Shown one piece after another: positions 25,949 through 35,487 of a stretch of 64,000 nucleotides of DNA. Source of the DNA: Halorientalis marina (GTDB taxonomy: Archaea > Halobacteriota > Halobacteria > Halobacteriales > Haloarculaceae); NCBI RefSeq assembly GCF_023028345.1, contig NZ_CP095490.1:62001-126000 (forward strand). Direction: 5' to 3'. Within the stretch, counting starts at the first letter, position 1. Every line of letters begins with the position of its first letter. The translations under genes and the position numbers were made by a program. The notes beneath the pieces were generated by a model, which was not told where the DNA came from, searched no databases, and worked only from the letters and a program-made list of their open reading frames with translations.

Positions 25949-26941
25949 GTGACTGAGTCATTTACTACGCCAAGGGTTCGCGAAGAAGGCTCTCCCGAGG
26001 AACACGGTGAGACGGCCGAAGAAGAGCAGAATGACCTGTCGGCCAAAACGTGTCCGGAGTGCAGTGGACGCATCGTCCACGACGAGGCACAAGCCGAAAC
26101 CCACTGTCAAGACTGTGGTCGCGTACTCGAATCAGATCAGATTGACCGCGGACCTGAATGGCGTGCGTTCGATTCGCGCGAAAAGAATGACAAGTCGCGG
26201 GTCGGAGCCCCCCAAACCCAGCAATTACACGATCGTGGCCTGTCGACGGTTATCGACTGGCGAGACGAAGACGCGTATGGACGGTCGCTCTCGTCTCGTC
26301 AGCGAAAGAAAATGCGACGTCTTCGGAAATGGGACGAGCGGTTTCGGACGAAAAACAATCGGGAACGGAATCTAAAGCAGGCGCTGGGGGAGATCAACCG
26401 GATGGCCTCCGCGCTTGGATGTCCCGATCCGATCAGGGAAACGACGAGTGTGTTGTATCGGCAGGCACTGGAAAAGGACATGCTCCGGGGCCGGTCGATC
26501 GAGGGAATGGCAACAGCAGCCCTCTACGCCGGGTCACGTCTGGAGAATGCGCCCCGGACACTCGATGAAGTTGCTGCCGTGAGTCGTGTCGATAAAATCG
26601 AGATCGAGCGCACCTATCGCTATCTGGCAGATGAATTGGAGCTCGAAATGGCCCCGACGGATCCTGAAGCATACATTGCCCGGTTCGCTTCCCAGCTGGA
26701 GTGTCCCGATGAAACGGAACGTCGAAGTCGGGAACTGACTCAAGCCGCGGTCGAAGCGGGTGTTCACAGTGGGCGAAACCCAGTCGGGATTGCAGCATCA
26801 GCGCTATATGCAGCTGCCAAACTCACAAATCAAGACGTCATCCAGGACGATCTGGCCGAAATCGCTAACGTGAGCAAGGTCACGATTCGGAACCGGTACA
26901 CGGAAATTCTCGAAGCGGCAGACGAGGTGTCAAGTGGGTGA
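25949..26941 (+). CDS. tfb: Transcription initiation factor TFB
   Basis: A 330-residue TFIIB homologue. The N-terminal zinc ribbon is CPECSGRIVHDEAQAETHCQDCG (about residues 31-53). A B-reader/linker follows (RGPEWRAFDSREK), then two cyclin-like repeats (about 125-215 and 225-320). TFB binds TBP and the BRE and sets the transcription start. Haloarchaea have several TFBs with different promoter preferences. The GTG start at 25949 follows a strong GGGGGGAG ribosome-binding site; the frame upstream is unlike TFB. Confidence 0.9.
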   Translation: MTESFTTPRVREEGSPEEHGETAEEEQNDLSAKTCPECSGRIVHDEAQAETHCQDCGRVLESDQIDRGPEWRAFDSREKNDKSRVGAPQTQQLHDRGLSTVIDWRDEDAYGRSLSSRQRKKMRRLRKWDERFRTKNNRERNLKQALGEINRMASALGCPDPIRETTSVLYRQALEKDMLRGRSIEGMATAALYAGSRLENAPRTLDEVAAVSRVDKIEIERTYRYLADELELEMAPTDPEAYIARFASQLECPDETERRSRELTQAAVEAGVHSGRNPVGIAASALYAAAKLTNQDVIQDDLAEIANVSKVTIRNRYTEILEAADEVSSG

Positions 26942-27087
26942 ATAGATCTAAGCGGAAAGCAGTCCTCTTCTGTTCGTCATGTGGGCACGAAAGCCCCATT
27001 GAAGGCGATTGGAACGTTCCTTCTGATGGTGGCCAGTACCGGCTCGAATGCCCAGACTGTGGATTTCGACTATTTGCTCTTAGCTAG
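26938..27087 (+). CDS. Small zinc-ribbon protein (DUF8106-like)
   Basis: A 49-residue protein starting with GTG that overlaps the tfb stop by 4 bp (GTGA). It reads MNRSKRKAVLFCSSCGHESP, then CPDCGFRLFALS: a zinc ribbon similar to haloarchaeal DUF8106 proteins. The overlap implies co-expression with TFB. Confidence 0.6.
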   Translation: MNRSKRKAVLFCSSCGHESPIEGDWNVPSDGGQYRLECPDCGFRLFALS

Positions 27088-27095
27088 GTCAGCGC

Positions 27096-27788
27096 GTCAT
27101 AGAAACATTCACAACCAATCTACTGCGGTGGAACTCGAAGTGATAAATGTTGGAATAAATATAGGTATAGGGAGCGTTGCAAGAGATAAAGCATCTATTC
27201 AGCAGTTCGGATGAGAGGAGAGATAGTTTGACGAATATGACCTAGTTCGTTATATCTAAGACCAAATACACTCTGATACGCAAGATATTTTCGCTTTCAA
27301 TCGGATGTTCGCGCAATGACTGACGAGACCCTGTACGACCGGCTTGGAAAGAAGGAAGGGATTCGGACGGTCGTTGACGACTTTTATGATCGACTTCTTG
27401 CGGACGCCGAGTTGGGTCCGTTTTTCGAGCGAGCGGATATGGAGAAACTCCGACGAACGCAGACGGATTTTTTGTGCGAAGCAGCTGGTGGCCCGGAAAC
27501 ATATGACGCTGAACCAGTCCGTGAGGCACATCTCCACATTCCGTTCACCCCCGATCACATCCAGCGAGCCGTTGAGTTACTGCACGATAGTTTAGACGCG
27601 TTCGACGTGCCTGAAGAGGATGCAGACGCCGTCGTTCAGGCAATCGCCGCATACGAGGAGGATCTATTAGCAAGACCCGATGACACCGAGGAAGAGTGAA
27701 CCCAGAAACTGCAACAAGCCCGCCTCACATCTTGCATGCGAGTCTTACCAAGACTTGGACGGGAAGTGCGTGCGAATCTTTCTATGAC
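27096..27788. mobile_element. Element A with shared ends, carries truncated haemoglobin
   Basis: The left end GTCATAGAAACATTCACA (then ACCAATCTACTGCGGTG) and the right end (CTTGCATGCGAGTCTT, ACC, AAGACTTGGA, ending CTTTCTATGAC) closely match the ends of another element at 54409-54990 that holds a different gene. The outer ends are inverted repeats of each other. No transposase lies inside and no target duplication is visible. It may be a non-autonomous, cargo-carrying element. Confidence 0.5.
27316..27699 (+). CDS. Truncated haemoglobin
   Basis: A 127-residue truncated (2-on-2) globin. The B helix carries VVDDFYDRLLADAELGPFFE with the Phe-Tyr pair. The proximal His is in REAHLHIPFTPDHIQRAVELL. 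The C-terminus is short and acidic. Such proteins bind oxygen or nitric oxide through haem. The gene sits between the two ends of element A, so it may be its cargo. Confidence 0.85.
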   Translation: MTDETLYDRLGKKEGIRTVVDDFYDRLLADAELGPFFERADMEKLRRTQTDFLCEAAGGPETYDAEPVREAHLHIPFTPDHIQRAVELLHDSLDAFDVPEEDADAVVQAIAAYEEDLLARPDDTEEE

Positions 27789-27809
27789 ACACCAGGGGTG
27801 TCATAGAAA
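27779..27809. repeat. Inverted repeat TTTCTATGACAC / GTGTCATAGAAA
   Basis: Perfect 12-bp arms separated by 7 bp. The left arm is the right end of element A. The right arm looks like a further left end (GTCATAGAAAC) next to the DUF2237 gene. Confidence 0.6.
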
Positions 27810-27856
27810 CAACCACAGACGGGGAGGCTTTTGATGATGGATCACGCTCTATCGGT

Positions 27857-28246
27857 ATGCCCGAACGAAATGTCCTTGGCGAGGAACTTGCCACCTGTAG
27901 TACTGATCCGAGGACTGGCTTCGGCCGCGATGGCTGCTGTGGAACTCATCCCAACGATCGAGGCAGACACGAGCTCTGTGCGGTCATGACCGACGAATTC
28001 CTGTCGTTCAGCAAAGCGCAGGGCAACGACCTTGTGACGCCGCGTCCGGAGTTAGAGTTTCCCGGGCTTTCCCCTGGCAATCGCTGGTGTCTCTGTCTCG
28101 GACGGTGGATCGAGGCGCTTGAAGCCACGCGAGCCGAACGCCTCCCGGAGACGACCGTCCCACCCGTTGTTCTCGAAGCGACCAACGAGGCAGTGCTGGA
28201 TTCCGTGGATCTGGAGACGCTCGAAAGCCACGCCTACGACGCGTGA
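27857..28246 (+). CDS. DUF2237 family protein
   Basis: A 129-residue protein with the family pattern: NVLGEELATCSTDPRTGFGRDGCC near the N-terminus, then HELCAVMTDEFLSFSKAQGNDL and GLSPGNRWCLCLGRW. Conserved cysteines suggest a redox or metal role, but the function is unknown. The following 328 bp to 28574 hold no gene. They contain an inverted pair (GATTGTTGGTAG and CACCAACAATC, about 28302-28434) and the near-palindrome ACTCAGCAGCTGAGT at 28534. Confidence 0.82.
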   Translation: MPERNVLGEELATCSTDPRTGFGRDGCCGTHPNDRGRHELCAVMTDEFLSFSKAQGNDLVTPRPELEFPGLSPGNRWCLCLGRWIEALEATRAERLPETTVPPVVLEATNEAVLDSVDLETLESHAYDA

Positions 28247-28574
28247 GCAGCCGACGGGCGTGATATCGCGCGGTTATACACGATACGCTCTTGTGGCGGA
28301 GATTGTTGGTAGCGAACTCTCGTCTCGGTCTGGGTCAATCGAACCTTCGGTAGAAACGGTGACACCCCTGTTCGGTCCCGTCCACCAGTGAGACACAACG
28401 ACAGCGAAATCGCCCGAAGGCTCTCCACCAACAATCCTCTACGCAAAAGCGTACACGATAACTTCGATTGCTCCCGCTTCGGTGTTCCTCCTAACTGGTG
28501 TGATGCCCGTTCTACGACACCCTGTCTAGTGAGTACTCAGCAGCTGAGTAGTGAGTATTTGTAATTGGCGCAGG

Positions 28575-28928
28575 CTACTCTGGGGCGTATTCTTCGTGAA
28601 TCCGATCCATCCGCGCCGCCATTACGAAGTCGGTTTTGTGCAGTCCGTCGATTTTGTGCGTCCACATTTCGACTCCCACCTCGCCCCATTGAAGCGAGAT
28701 ATCTGGGTGATGCCACTCTTGTTCAGCAAGTTCCCCGATCTCGTACGTGAACTCGAGTGCATCGCGGAAATCTTCGAACGGATACTCCGCCTCAAGATGA
28801 TGGTCATTAACGACTTCCCAGACATCATCGTCGATTTCAGTTAGGTACTCGGCGTACTCTGCCTCTGTGAGCGGTTCGTCCTCTGATGTACAGGCCTCAC
28901 ATGCTTCGTCGGCAAGTGATGATGCCAT
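28575..28928 (-). CDS. Pterin-4a-carbinolamine dehydratase-like protein
   Basis: A 117-residue PCD/DCoH protein with the usual core: [60 protein letters not shown]. It includes the E-x2-xHHP motif with the catalytic histidines. It dehydrates 4a-hydroxytetrahydropterin. In haloarchaea without obvious aromatic hydroxylases the role is unclear. An alternative start lies two codons upstream at 28934. Confidence 0.85.
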   Translation of the reverse strand: MASSLADEACEACTSEDEPLTEAEYAEYLTEIDDDVWEVVNDHHLEAEYPFEDFRDALEFTYEIGELAEQEWHHPDISLQWGEVGVEMWTHKIDGLHKTDFVMAARMDRIHEEYAPE

Positions 28929-29239
28929 GCCCATACGTTCGACGGGCCCGATACTTGTGTGTTCGTTCTCCGGTCCCGCTACGCTACAGAAGAGCGATCT
29001 CACCAGATATCTCAGAGCATTCCAACCCTGCCGAGAACTCTACCGGAGTCCGGACGAGAAGCACTCGAACACGCTGTCGAAGCCACTTTCTGAATCAACA
29101 ATGTGCTCGAGAAGAGCGTTCGTCAAATCCGGGGTTGATCCCGATGTTTTAGATTGATGGGGCACAGTCAACGAGCGATCGAAGTCAGGAGCTCTGTTCC
29201 CCGAGTCCGAACGTTCGGAATGTGGGCGGGTGTGAAAGC

Positions 29240-29500
29240 ACTAGCCGACAACCGATGATAGAGTAGCGCTAATCGACTTCCTCCTCGAAAACCGGACGAA
29301 CTCCCGTATTGCGTCTGCAACCTCCTCCTCCGAGTCGACACGTTCCGAGTCGTGGGCCGTGACATCGGTGGTGCCATCACGCCTTCAAATTGGAACGTCA
29401 CCCGGTACACGGGCGTACCATCGGGCAGATGGTGAACTCGGATCTGTGCGGTACCGCTGTCGTGGGGGTAGATCTCGGTACGGCCACCTTCGCCGTATTC
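29240..29500 (-). pseudogene. Frameshifted remnant of a small haloarchaeal protein
   Basis: On the minus strand one frame reads RTEIYPHDSGTAQIRVHHLP and continues VYRVTFQFEG. Another frame then continues sensibly as TAHDSERVDSEEEVADAIREF. A single frameshift near 29370 would join them into one acidic protein. No start codon is clear and no intact gene can be drawn. The rest of the gap 28929-29522 shows nothing. Confidence 0.5.
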
Positions 29501-29522
29501 CCACTATCCACGTTGAACCGTC

Positions 29523-29951
29523 TTATTTGAGCCGTTCTTGAAGAACAGCCGGGCAAGCCGTGGTCACGCCCTGAATGGAGAGGATCTGATCGCTAACGAT
29601 TTCATTCAGCTCGGTACTTCCTGTCGCCTCGAGTTCGGCCATCAACATGTGGTCCCCGGTCGCGGTATATAACGCAGTCAGCGAGTCGAGATTCCTGAGT
29701 TTACTCGTCGCCTCAACGTACTGGTCGCTCTCGACGTCAATTCCCACCATCGCAATGCTCTGGTGGTTGACTTTCTTTGGGTCGATCTCGACAGTGTACC
29801 CGACGATAGCGCCTTCCTCCTCGAGTTTCTGGATATATTTTCGAGCGGTAGGTCGCGCGACGCCAGCCTGGTCGGCGATCTCTCCGAGAGAAGCTTTCGG
29901 ATCCTCTTTGAGAATGGAGAGCAGACGATGCTCGAGTTCCTCAGCGTCCAT
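29523..29951 (-). CDS. Lrp/AsnC-family regulator
   Basis: A 142-residue regulator. The N-terminal winged HTH reads LSILKEDPKASLGEIADQAGVARPTARKYIQKLEEEG (about residues 10-46). The C-terminal RAM effector domain includes VAMVGIDV-like and YTATGDHMLMAELEATGS. Such proteins bind amino acids and control metabolism genes as octamers. It is followed on the same strand by nothing close and preceded by the iscA-like gene 48 bp away. Confidence 0.9.
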   Translation of the reverse strand: MDAEELEHRLLSILKEDPKASLGEIADQAGVARPTARKYIQKLEEEGAIVGYTVEIDPKKVNHQSIAMVGIDVESDQYVEATSKLRNLDSLTALYTATGDHMLMAELEATGSTELNEIVSDQILSIQGVTTACPAVLQERLK

Positions 29952-29999
29952 TGTATCTGATTTTATATGAAGCGGAGATCATCGTGCTGGCAGTCGTGT

Positions 30000-30362
30000 T
30001 CAGGTGCGGAAAGATTCGCCACAGCCACACTCCGAAACGATGTTGGGATTTTCAACATCAAAGCCTGCGCCTTGGAGACCCGTCTCATACTCAACAACAC
30101 TCCCCGCAATATATTGGATACTCGCGGGATCAACGAACACTCGCAGGCCGTGGTGCTCGTAGACGATATCATCTTCGTCAGGACTCGTATCGAACCGCAT
30201 ACCATATGATAAACCCGCGCATCCTCCTTGCCGGACGAACAGCCGAAGTCCTGCCGTGTCAGTGTCCAAGCTTTCTTCCTCTAAGAGAGCGAGAGCCTTA
30301 TTCGAGGCAGCTTCTGAAACTTCGATTTCAGGTTGTTCACTCTCCTGGGCCGTCGTACTCAT
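30000..30362 (-). CDS. IscA/HesB-type Fe-S carrier
   Basis: A 120-residue A-type carrier. The three cysteines are conserved: VRQGGCAGLSYGMRF and the C-terminal SECGCGESF. It hands Fe-S clusters from the scaffold to target proteins. The chosen ATG at 30362 (MSTTAQESEQPEIEVSEAA) gives the normal N-terminus. The 335-bp gap to the next gene (30363-30697) contains only a lone TCATAGAAAC at about 30506. Confidence 0.88.
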   Translation of the reverse strand: MSTTAQESEQPEIEVSEAASNKALALLEEESLDTDTAGLRLFVRQGGCAGLSYGMRFDTSPDEDDIVYEHHGLRVFVDPASIQYIAGSVVEYETGLQGAGFDVENPNIVSECGCGESFRT

Positions 30363-30697
30363 ACGTTGAGTTGATTGGGCCAGGGTGTTAACCATGACGC
30401 TCAAAACTGTGACGTAGAGTTAAGGCTCGAAATTGTCGAGAGACAGCTATACGCGTGGGCTCAGAGCGGTAGATTCCGCTGAAGACTGCCAGAGCCGGAC
30501 ATCATAGAAACCGATCGTTGGACCGAGTTGACCGGATCATGGGCCGTGAGGCGACAAGCCACCCTATTTCAACGTGATACCCGGCACATCGAATCGGGGG
30601 ACGAACGCAGACACAGAGGATGCCTTGTAATAGTCGTCTTCAGAATCTCTTGTTAATGTAAACGAGTTCTTGAGCGCGTATTGCTCAGTATCTCGTA

Positions 30698-32374
30698 GTG
30701 GGTTCGACTCGTGTGTCTCGCCGAACTGTCTTTCGACGTATCGCCCAGCGACAATACGGTGAGTGGCCGGCGTATGATTCGACACCGCTGTACGGTCGCA
30801 CATCGCTTGCCGGACTGGAATCAGATATCCGGACAGTCTCGGAGACGTGGTTCGATCACGAGAGCCACGACTCCATCGAGGAGTTCGTCTGTGTTTTCCC
30901 GCTAGCCTACTTCCGGTTCAGCGCCCACGACCGATATGCGGGGCCGACACGCTACCAGATGGACACTCTCTTCCGGGTGTTCGTCCTGCAAGAATGCCAC
31001 GGGTGGGAGCACGAAACCGCACTCGTCGACTACCTCGGGGACCGCCCTGAACTCTGCGAGCAACTGGGTTTCGAGACGATCCCGGACCAATCGACACTGT
31101 GGCGAAGTTGGCACGAGCGGTTCACCGCTGACCTCAGGGAGACTGTCGAGACGGCGGCTCGAACGATCCTCATCAAAGCCCAGAATGCAGGTGTCGCGGT
31201 TCCGCGTGAGCCGGCACGAAAGCTCCGATACCACGGGGACGAGTCTGGTGAGTCAGACCCGGATGATCAAACTACGTTAGGGCAGGCAGAGAAGATCACC
31301 GACCACGTCAGCCGCATCGTGTTCCCGGCGTTTTCGCTGGAACGTGGGGACGGCTGTGAGATACACGAGAACGCTTACTGGGGTTTACAGACGTATCTCG
31401 GACTTCGTGAGAGTCTCGCAGCCAACGAGGGCGCTCGTAGTTTCACCTACGAGTCGACTCGTGAGCGGACACCACTCGGACATGCCCACCGCGACCACAT
31501 TCGTGACCTCTCCATCGCGGAGATCCGCGAGATGTACCGACAGGCCGTCAACACACTCCTGAGCGAAGTCGAGGAGACAGAGGAGTTCTTCCGAGCCGGA
31601 ATCATCGCCATCGATATCACCGAAGCAGACCCCTTCACTGGTGATAGAACGGGCCACGAAGACGAAATCATCGGCACGAAGGAGAAAACTGACGAGTACG
31701 CCTACCAATGGGCGACAGTCCAATTAGTCGGCAACGCCGTTCCGATCGTCCTTGATGCGCGGCCAGTTCAGAAGGGTGAGTCCCGCTTGGAAATTGTCAA
31801 GGACCTCTTGGATTCTGCTGAAGAGATGTTACACGTTGATAACGTGCTGATGGATCGGGAGTTCGACAGTCAGCACGTCTTGGAGATGCTCAGCCGACGT
31901 GGGCTCTCCTACGTCGTGCCGAAGCGGATGCAGACTAGCGAGAAAGCCCAGGCCAAGCGATTGCTTCGACGTGATCAAGACCGCTACGAGACCGACCGGA
32001 AACTCCACCTCGGCAAGAACGAATGGCACGAGACGACGCTGATCTACCGCCGGAAAGAGGACTCCGAGCACGACGATCACCGGCAGTATTCGGTGTTCAT
32101 GTCGAATTGCGGGAGCGGGCACCTCACAGAGTACGGCTATCGCTGGGAGATCGAGAGCGGCTACAAATCGATCAAACGGTTCATGGCTGCGACAACGTCG
32201 AAGGATTTCGGGCTACGGTTCTTTTATTTCGCATTCGCGTGTCTCCTGTACTCGATCTGGCGAGCCGTCGATCTGCTCGTGCAGGTTGAGTTGACTGGTG
32301 AGTACGAGCACTCGCCGATCGTAACAGCCGACAATACGCTGACGCTGCTGAAGAAGGAGACTGGAATTGGGTAG
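30698..32374 (+). CDS. IS4-superfamily DDE transposase, copy 1
   Basis: A 558-residue transposase starting with GTG. The DDE core is present: Asp in GIIAIDITEADPFTGDRTGHE, Asp in NVLMDREFDSQHVLEML and Glu in YRWEIESGYKSIKRFMAATTSKDFG. The DDE_Tnp_1-type ending FFYFAFACLLYSIWRAVDLLVQ follows. It is homologous over its whole length to 41701-43383. About 175 bp after the stop both copies have GGTGTAGTCTCAnCTTCC, probably the right end of the element. The left end could not be found. Confidence 0.85.
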   Translation: MGSTRVSRRTVFRRIAQRQYGEWPAYDSTPLYGRTSLAGLESDIRTVSETWFDHESHDSIEEFVCVFPLAYFRFSAHDRYAGPTRYQMDTLFRVFVLQECHGWEHETALVDYLGDRPELCEQLGFETIPDQSTLWRSWHERFTADLRETVETAARTILIKAQNAGVAVPREPARKLRYHGDESGESDPDDQTTLGQAEKITDHVSRIVFPAFSLERGDGCEIHENAYWGLQTYLGLRESLAANEGARSFTYESTRERTPLGHAHRDHIRDLSIAEIREMYRQAVNTLLSEVEETEEFFRAGIIAIDITEADPFTGDRTGHEDEIIGTKEKTDEYAYQWATVQLVGNAVPIVLDARPVQKGESRLEIVKDLLDSAEEMLHVDNVLMDREFDSQHVLEMLSRRGLSYVVPKRMQTSEKAQAKRLLRRDQDRYETDRKLHLGKNEWHETTLIYRRKEDSEHDDHRQYSVFMSNCGSGHLTEYGYRWEIESGYKSIKRFMAATTSKDFGLRFFYFAFACLLYSIWRAVDLLVQVELTGEYEHSPIVTADNTLTLLKKETGIG

Positions 32375-32546
32375 AGAGACACTCTGTCTAGGTTAGCGCG
32401 CCGTCTGAGTGGCTACACTGTTGGAAGTCACGAAAATTCGTCCATACAATTGAAAGTATGACAGGAATGACCGCTTAGGGAGTGATATGAGGTGATTTGC
32501 CTTGACTGAATAGGCCAAATTCACGCATCACAGCCTCGCTAAATTC

Positions 32547-32607
32547 GGTGTAGTCTCAACTTCCAACTGCTCTTGGTAGTTGAGACTAGCGTTCTCAATG
32601 CATATGG
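32547..32607. repeat. IS right-end motif facing AGTAGTTGAGACT repeat
   Basis: GGTGTAGTCTCAACTTCC at 32547-32564 (also at 43558-43575 after transposase copy 2) is followed by GGTAGTTGAGACTAGCG and TTCTCAATGCATATGG at 32575-32607. The latter copies the repeat at 20976. GTCTCAAC and GTTGAGAC face each other as inverted repeats. Confidence 0.5.
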
Positions 32608-32642
32608 ATCAGAGATCAAGCAGCCGAAATCTATTCGAGTTG

Positions 32643-32927
32643 TTAGTCGTCGTCTCCTCGATAGGCGTCGCCACCCCGCTTCTTGATTGTGAGTACGTAG
32701 AGAACCTTCTCACCACGATCAGCACGACAGCCGAGACGAAATGGACCGATTCGAAGTTTCTGATGGGGCGCGCCCTCAAGCGGTTTCAGGTAGTCCGTCG
32801 GATCGCGCCACTGGTCGGTGACGATCTCGTCCAGTTTCGAGCTAATTCGCTCTTGCGCGTACTCGTCAAGGCCGTCGAACTGCCGGTTTGCGGTGTCGGT
32901 GAGTTCCCAGTCCCACGCCTCACTCAT
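32643..32927 (-). CDS. RelE/ParE-type toxin
   Basis: A 94-residue protein of the RelE/ParE fold: WELTDTANRQFDGLDEYAQERISSKLDEIV, then LKPLEGAPHQKLRIGPFRLGCRADRGEKVLYVLTIKKRGGDAY. It ends with the usual strand and Arg/Lys cluster. RelE-like toxins cleave mRNA on the ribosome. It overlaps its antitoxin gene by 8 bp. Confidence 0.85.
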   Translation of the reverse strand: MSEAWDWELTDTANRQFDGLDEYAQERISSKLDEIVTDQWRDPTDYLKPLEGAPHQKLRIGPFRLGCRADRGEKVLYVLTIKKRGGDAYRGDDD

Positions 32928-33198
32928 CGTCGCTGTTCCCGGCCAGCCCGTGATCTGCCTTCACTTCGTCGCTCGTCTGTGTTCTCCCTTCCTGAATGTC
33001 GACTTCACTTGCGAGCATTGCCTTCAGATCTGCCCGGTTGAAATCGGGATGCTTGATTGCATCTCTGAGCACATCACGGATGAACTCGCTCCGACTGTTG
33101 TATCCTTCCTCCTGCCAGGTGCCGTCGACATCGGCGAGGAACGTCTCTGTCATCCGGATATTGACCGTCGTTTTCTCAGGGGATTCGGCTTCTGCCAT
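32920..33198 (-). CDS. Ribbon-helix-helix antitoxin
   Basis: A 92-residue protein. The N-terminal ribbon-helix-helix is KTTVNIRMTETFLADVDGTWQEEGYNSRSEFIRDVLRDAI. The acidic C-terminus would bind and neutralise the RelE-like toxin encoded downstream. It probably represses its own promoter. The ATG at 33198 (MAEAESPEKTTVNIRM) is preferred over the upstream start. The 308-bp gap to 33506 holds only the short repeat AGTAGTTGAGACT at 33403. Confidence 0.85.
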   Translation of the reverse strand: MAEAESPEKTTVNIRMTETFLADVDGTWQEEGYNSRSEFIRDVLRDAIKHPDFNRADLKAMLASEVDIQEGRTQTSDEVKADHGLAGNSDDE

Positions 33199-33506
33199 GT
33201 CTTCGTGTTGAATCTGTGTAGCAATAACCATTACGCTTGATCTTCAGATCCGAGGTTTCACACACCAGGTTTCGAGTGAAAAGCCGGCCGCTATCTACTG
33301 GTTTTTCAGCGGAAGCAGTGGTGTGTCAGGGACTGGAGCACGAGCAAGCAGTCTCGACATTGTATCATATGCTGTTGTTCTCTAAGGTCTGGATATTTGC
33401 GCAGTAGTTGAGACTGCTGTTTCCCAGTGGTTCCAGAATCACAGAGTCGTGTGTCTTCCAGTGACGTGACCGAAGGACTCATCGGGAATCGAACACACGA
33501 GAGCCT

Positions 33507-35174
33507 ATGGATAGCGACGAGGGGTCGAGCTCACAGACAACTCCCGAACTGGAGGATGTCTCATCACTCGACCGGCTGCCATTGCACTCGACTGATCTGC
33601 TGACGTTGCTTGACCCGTCGGGTGTGGTGCTGTACGAGAGTCCGTCCATCGAGCGCCTCTACGGGTACGATCAAGAGGAACTGGTGGGCGAGCAGGTCGC
33701 CGAGTACTTCCACCCCGAGGACCGGGACCGCGTCGTCGAAGCATTCGCTGCAATCGTCTCCGAGGACGGCCAACACGTCGAGACGGTCGAATACCGCCAC
33801 CTGATGGCAGACGGCTCCTACAGGTGGATCGAATCCGTCGGCTCCTCGGATCCGACGCCTGACGGGAATTACGTCATCAATTCCCGGGATATCTCCGAGC
33901 GGAAACAGCGCGAGCGTGCCCTCCAGCAGACCCGCGAACAGGTCCAGTCCGAACGGGACGGGAAAGAAGCCATCCGCCAGCTCCTCCTGCAGACCTCGAC
34001 CGACACCGAAATCGCCGCGAGTGTCTGTCGCTTGCTCGTCGACGACTACGGCTACGAGGCGGCCTGGGTCGTCCGGAAGCAGGGGACACAGGGAGACGAT
34101 CCGCATCCGGTGGTGATCGCCGATCACGGATCGGACTGGGGTTTCCGGCGACCGGACGAGGACGGCAGCATCGACGCGGCGACACGACGGACACTCACCA
34201 CTGACGACCCCGTGACGGTCACGATGGACGCCGACGAGGAGCCAGAGATTGGCGCCCAACTGGAGCAGTGTGGGCTGACCTCGGTCCGGTCGGTGCCGCT
34301 GGATCACGAGGGGCTGTCCTATGGCGCGCTCACTGTGGTCCGGACGGACGCTGGCAGCCCCGTGGCAGGACAGCTGGTCGACGAGGTGGCAGCAGCGCTC
34401 GCGTTCAAACAGCGGATCCATCGCCAACAGGAAGCACTTGCCAGCGAAACCGTGACCGAACTCACGCTTCGATACTCGGGTGAGCACGTCCTGACGGCCC
34501 TATCGAGAGCGCTGGCTGCCCAGGAATACGACGACACCGACGGCGACTCCGCCGGCGAGAATAACGGCGACGAGATTGACGCCGAGGACGACAGCCCGGA
34601 AGTTGTCGTCGAGGAACTGCAGGGCAGTGACGGTGTCACGTTCCTGCTCAAAACAGCGGACGTGGACGCCGAAACACTCCGGGCGACTGCAACAGGGCTC
34701 CCGTCGGTCCGGACGGCGACCGTCGTCACGGAGTCGGAGACGAGGACGGTCGTGTCGATTCGCACCGACGCCGGGTCGATCAGGGAACTCGTCGGTGGAC
34801 ACGGCGAGGTCCTGCGCTCGATTACCGCCCGTGACGGTCGCCTGGAACTAATCGTCGAGTTCCCACGCCGGACCGACCTCGGTGCAATCGTCGACGCCGT
34901 GCAGGACCACTGGCCGGAGGCGACCATGCACGCCTGCACCGAGCGGACCGTCGACGACGACCACCCGAGCGCGTTCAGCGGGCTGACGATAAAACAGGAA
35001 GACGCCCTCCGGGCGGCCTCGCTGGCGGGCTTTTTCGAGCGGCCACAGGAGGCCAGCGCCGAGGACGTGGCCGCGACGCTCGGCTCCTCGGCCTCGACGT
35101 TCCTCCATCACCTGCGCAACGCCGAACGGGCCGTCTTCGAGGATGTCTTCTCTCACGACGGGCGACTCGACTGA
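33507..35174 (+). CDS. PAS-GAF regulator of the Bat family
   Basis: A 555-residue cytosolic sensor-regulator. A PAS domain (about residues 25-140: LLTLLDPSGVVLYESPSIERLYGYDQEELVG) ends in DISERKQRERAL. A GAF domain covers about 160-310. A Bat-type region (about 330-490) is followed by the HTH_10 domain: LTIKQEDALRAASLAGFFERP, then DVAATLGSSASTFLHHLRNAERAVF. Bat proteins sense oxygen or light and activate genes such as bop. Here the gene stands directly before a giant adhesin gene on the same strand, which it may control. Part of its GAF region is duplicated at 41476. Confidence 0.88.
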   Translation: MDSDEGSSSQTTPELEDVSSLDRLPLHSTDLLTLLDPSGVVLYESPSIERLYGYDQEELVGEQVAEYFHPEDRDRVVEAFAAIVSEDGQHVETVEYRHLMADGSYRWIESVGSSDPTPDGNYVINSRDISERKQRERALQQTREQVQSERDGKEAIRQLLLQTSTDTEIAASVCRLLVDDYGYEAAWVVRKQGTQGDDPHPVVIADHGSDWGFRRPDEDGSIDAATRRTLTTDDPVTVTMDADEEPEIGAQLEQCGLTSVRSVPLDHEGLSYGALTVVRTDAGSPVAGQLVDEVAAALAFKQRIHRQQEALASETVTELTLRYSGEHVLTALSRALAAQEYDDTDGDSAGENNGDEIDAEDDSPEVVVEELQGSDGVTFLLKTADVDAETLRATATGLPSVRTATVVTESETRTVVSIRTDAGSIRELVGGHGEVLRSITARDGRLELIVEFPRRTDLGAIVDAVQDHWPEATMHACTERTVDDDHPSAFSGLTIKQEDALRAASLAGFFERPQEASAEDVAATLGSSASTFLHHLRNAERAVFEDVFSHDGRLD

Positions 35175-35487
35175 GCCGACGGCGCGTGGCTGTCCGCACA
35201 TACTGGTTGTTTCGTTGTCACTGTTGCGTATATTTGCAAGCCATCTTTACACCGACATGATGCGTAGCGGACAGCAACGTGTATTTGCTAACGTGTCTCT
35301 GTGAGAGTCGGTCGCTGGGCACGAGCGCGGTCTACTCTACCGGCGGCCAGCATCGACAGACGACGGACAGCGGTGACAGGCACAAACATCGAATCGTTGG
35401 TTCCGCAACCGCAGCAGCGAGTCGCGTGAGCGGTCGGGCACGTCAGCGTCGGGGAGCGAGGCGGCCGTGGTTCTGGCGGTGGTCGGC

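Noticed and set aside
30500..30520. TCATAGAAACC as a further end of the element A/B type
   Set aside because: Only the first ten bases match and no partner end in the right orientation is nearby.
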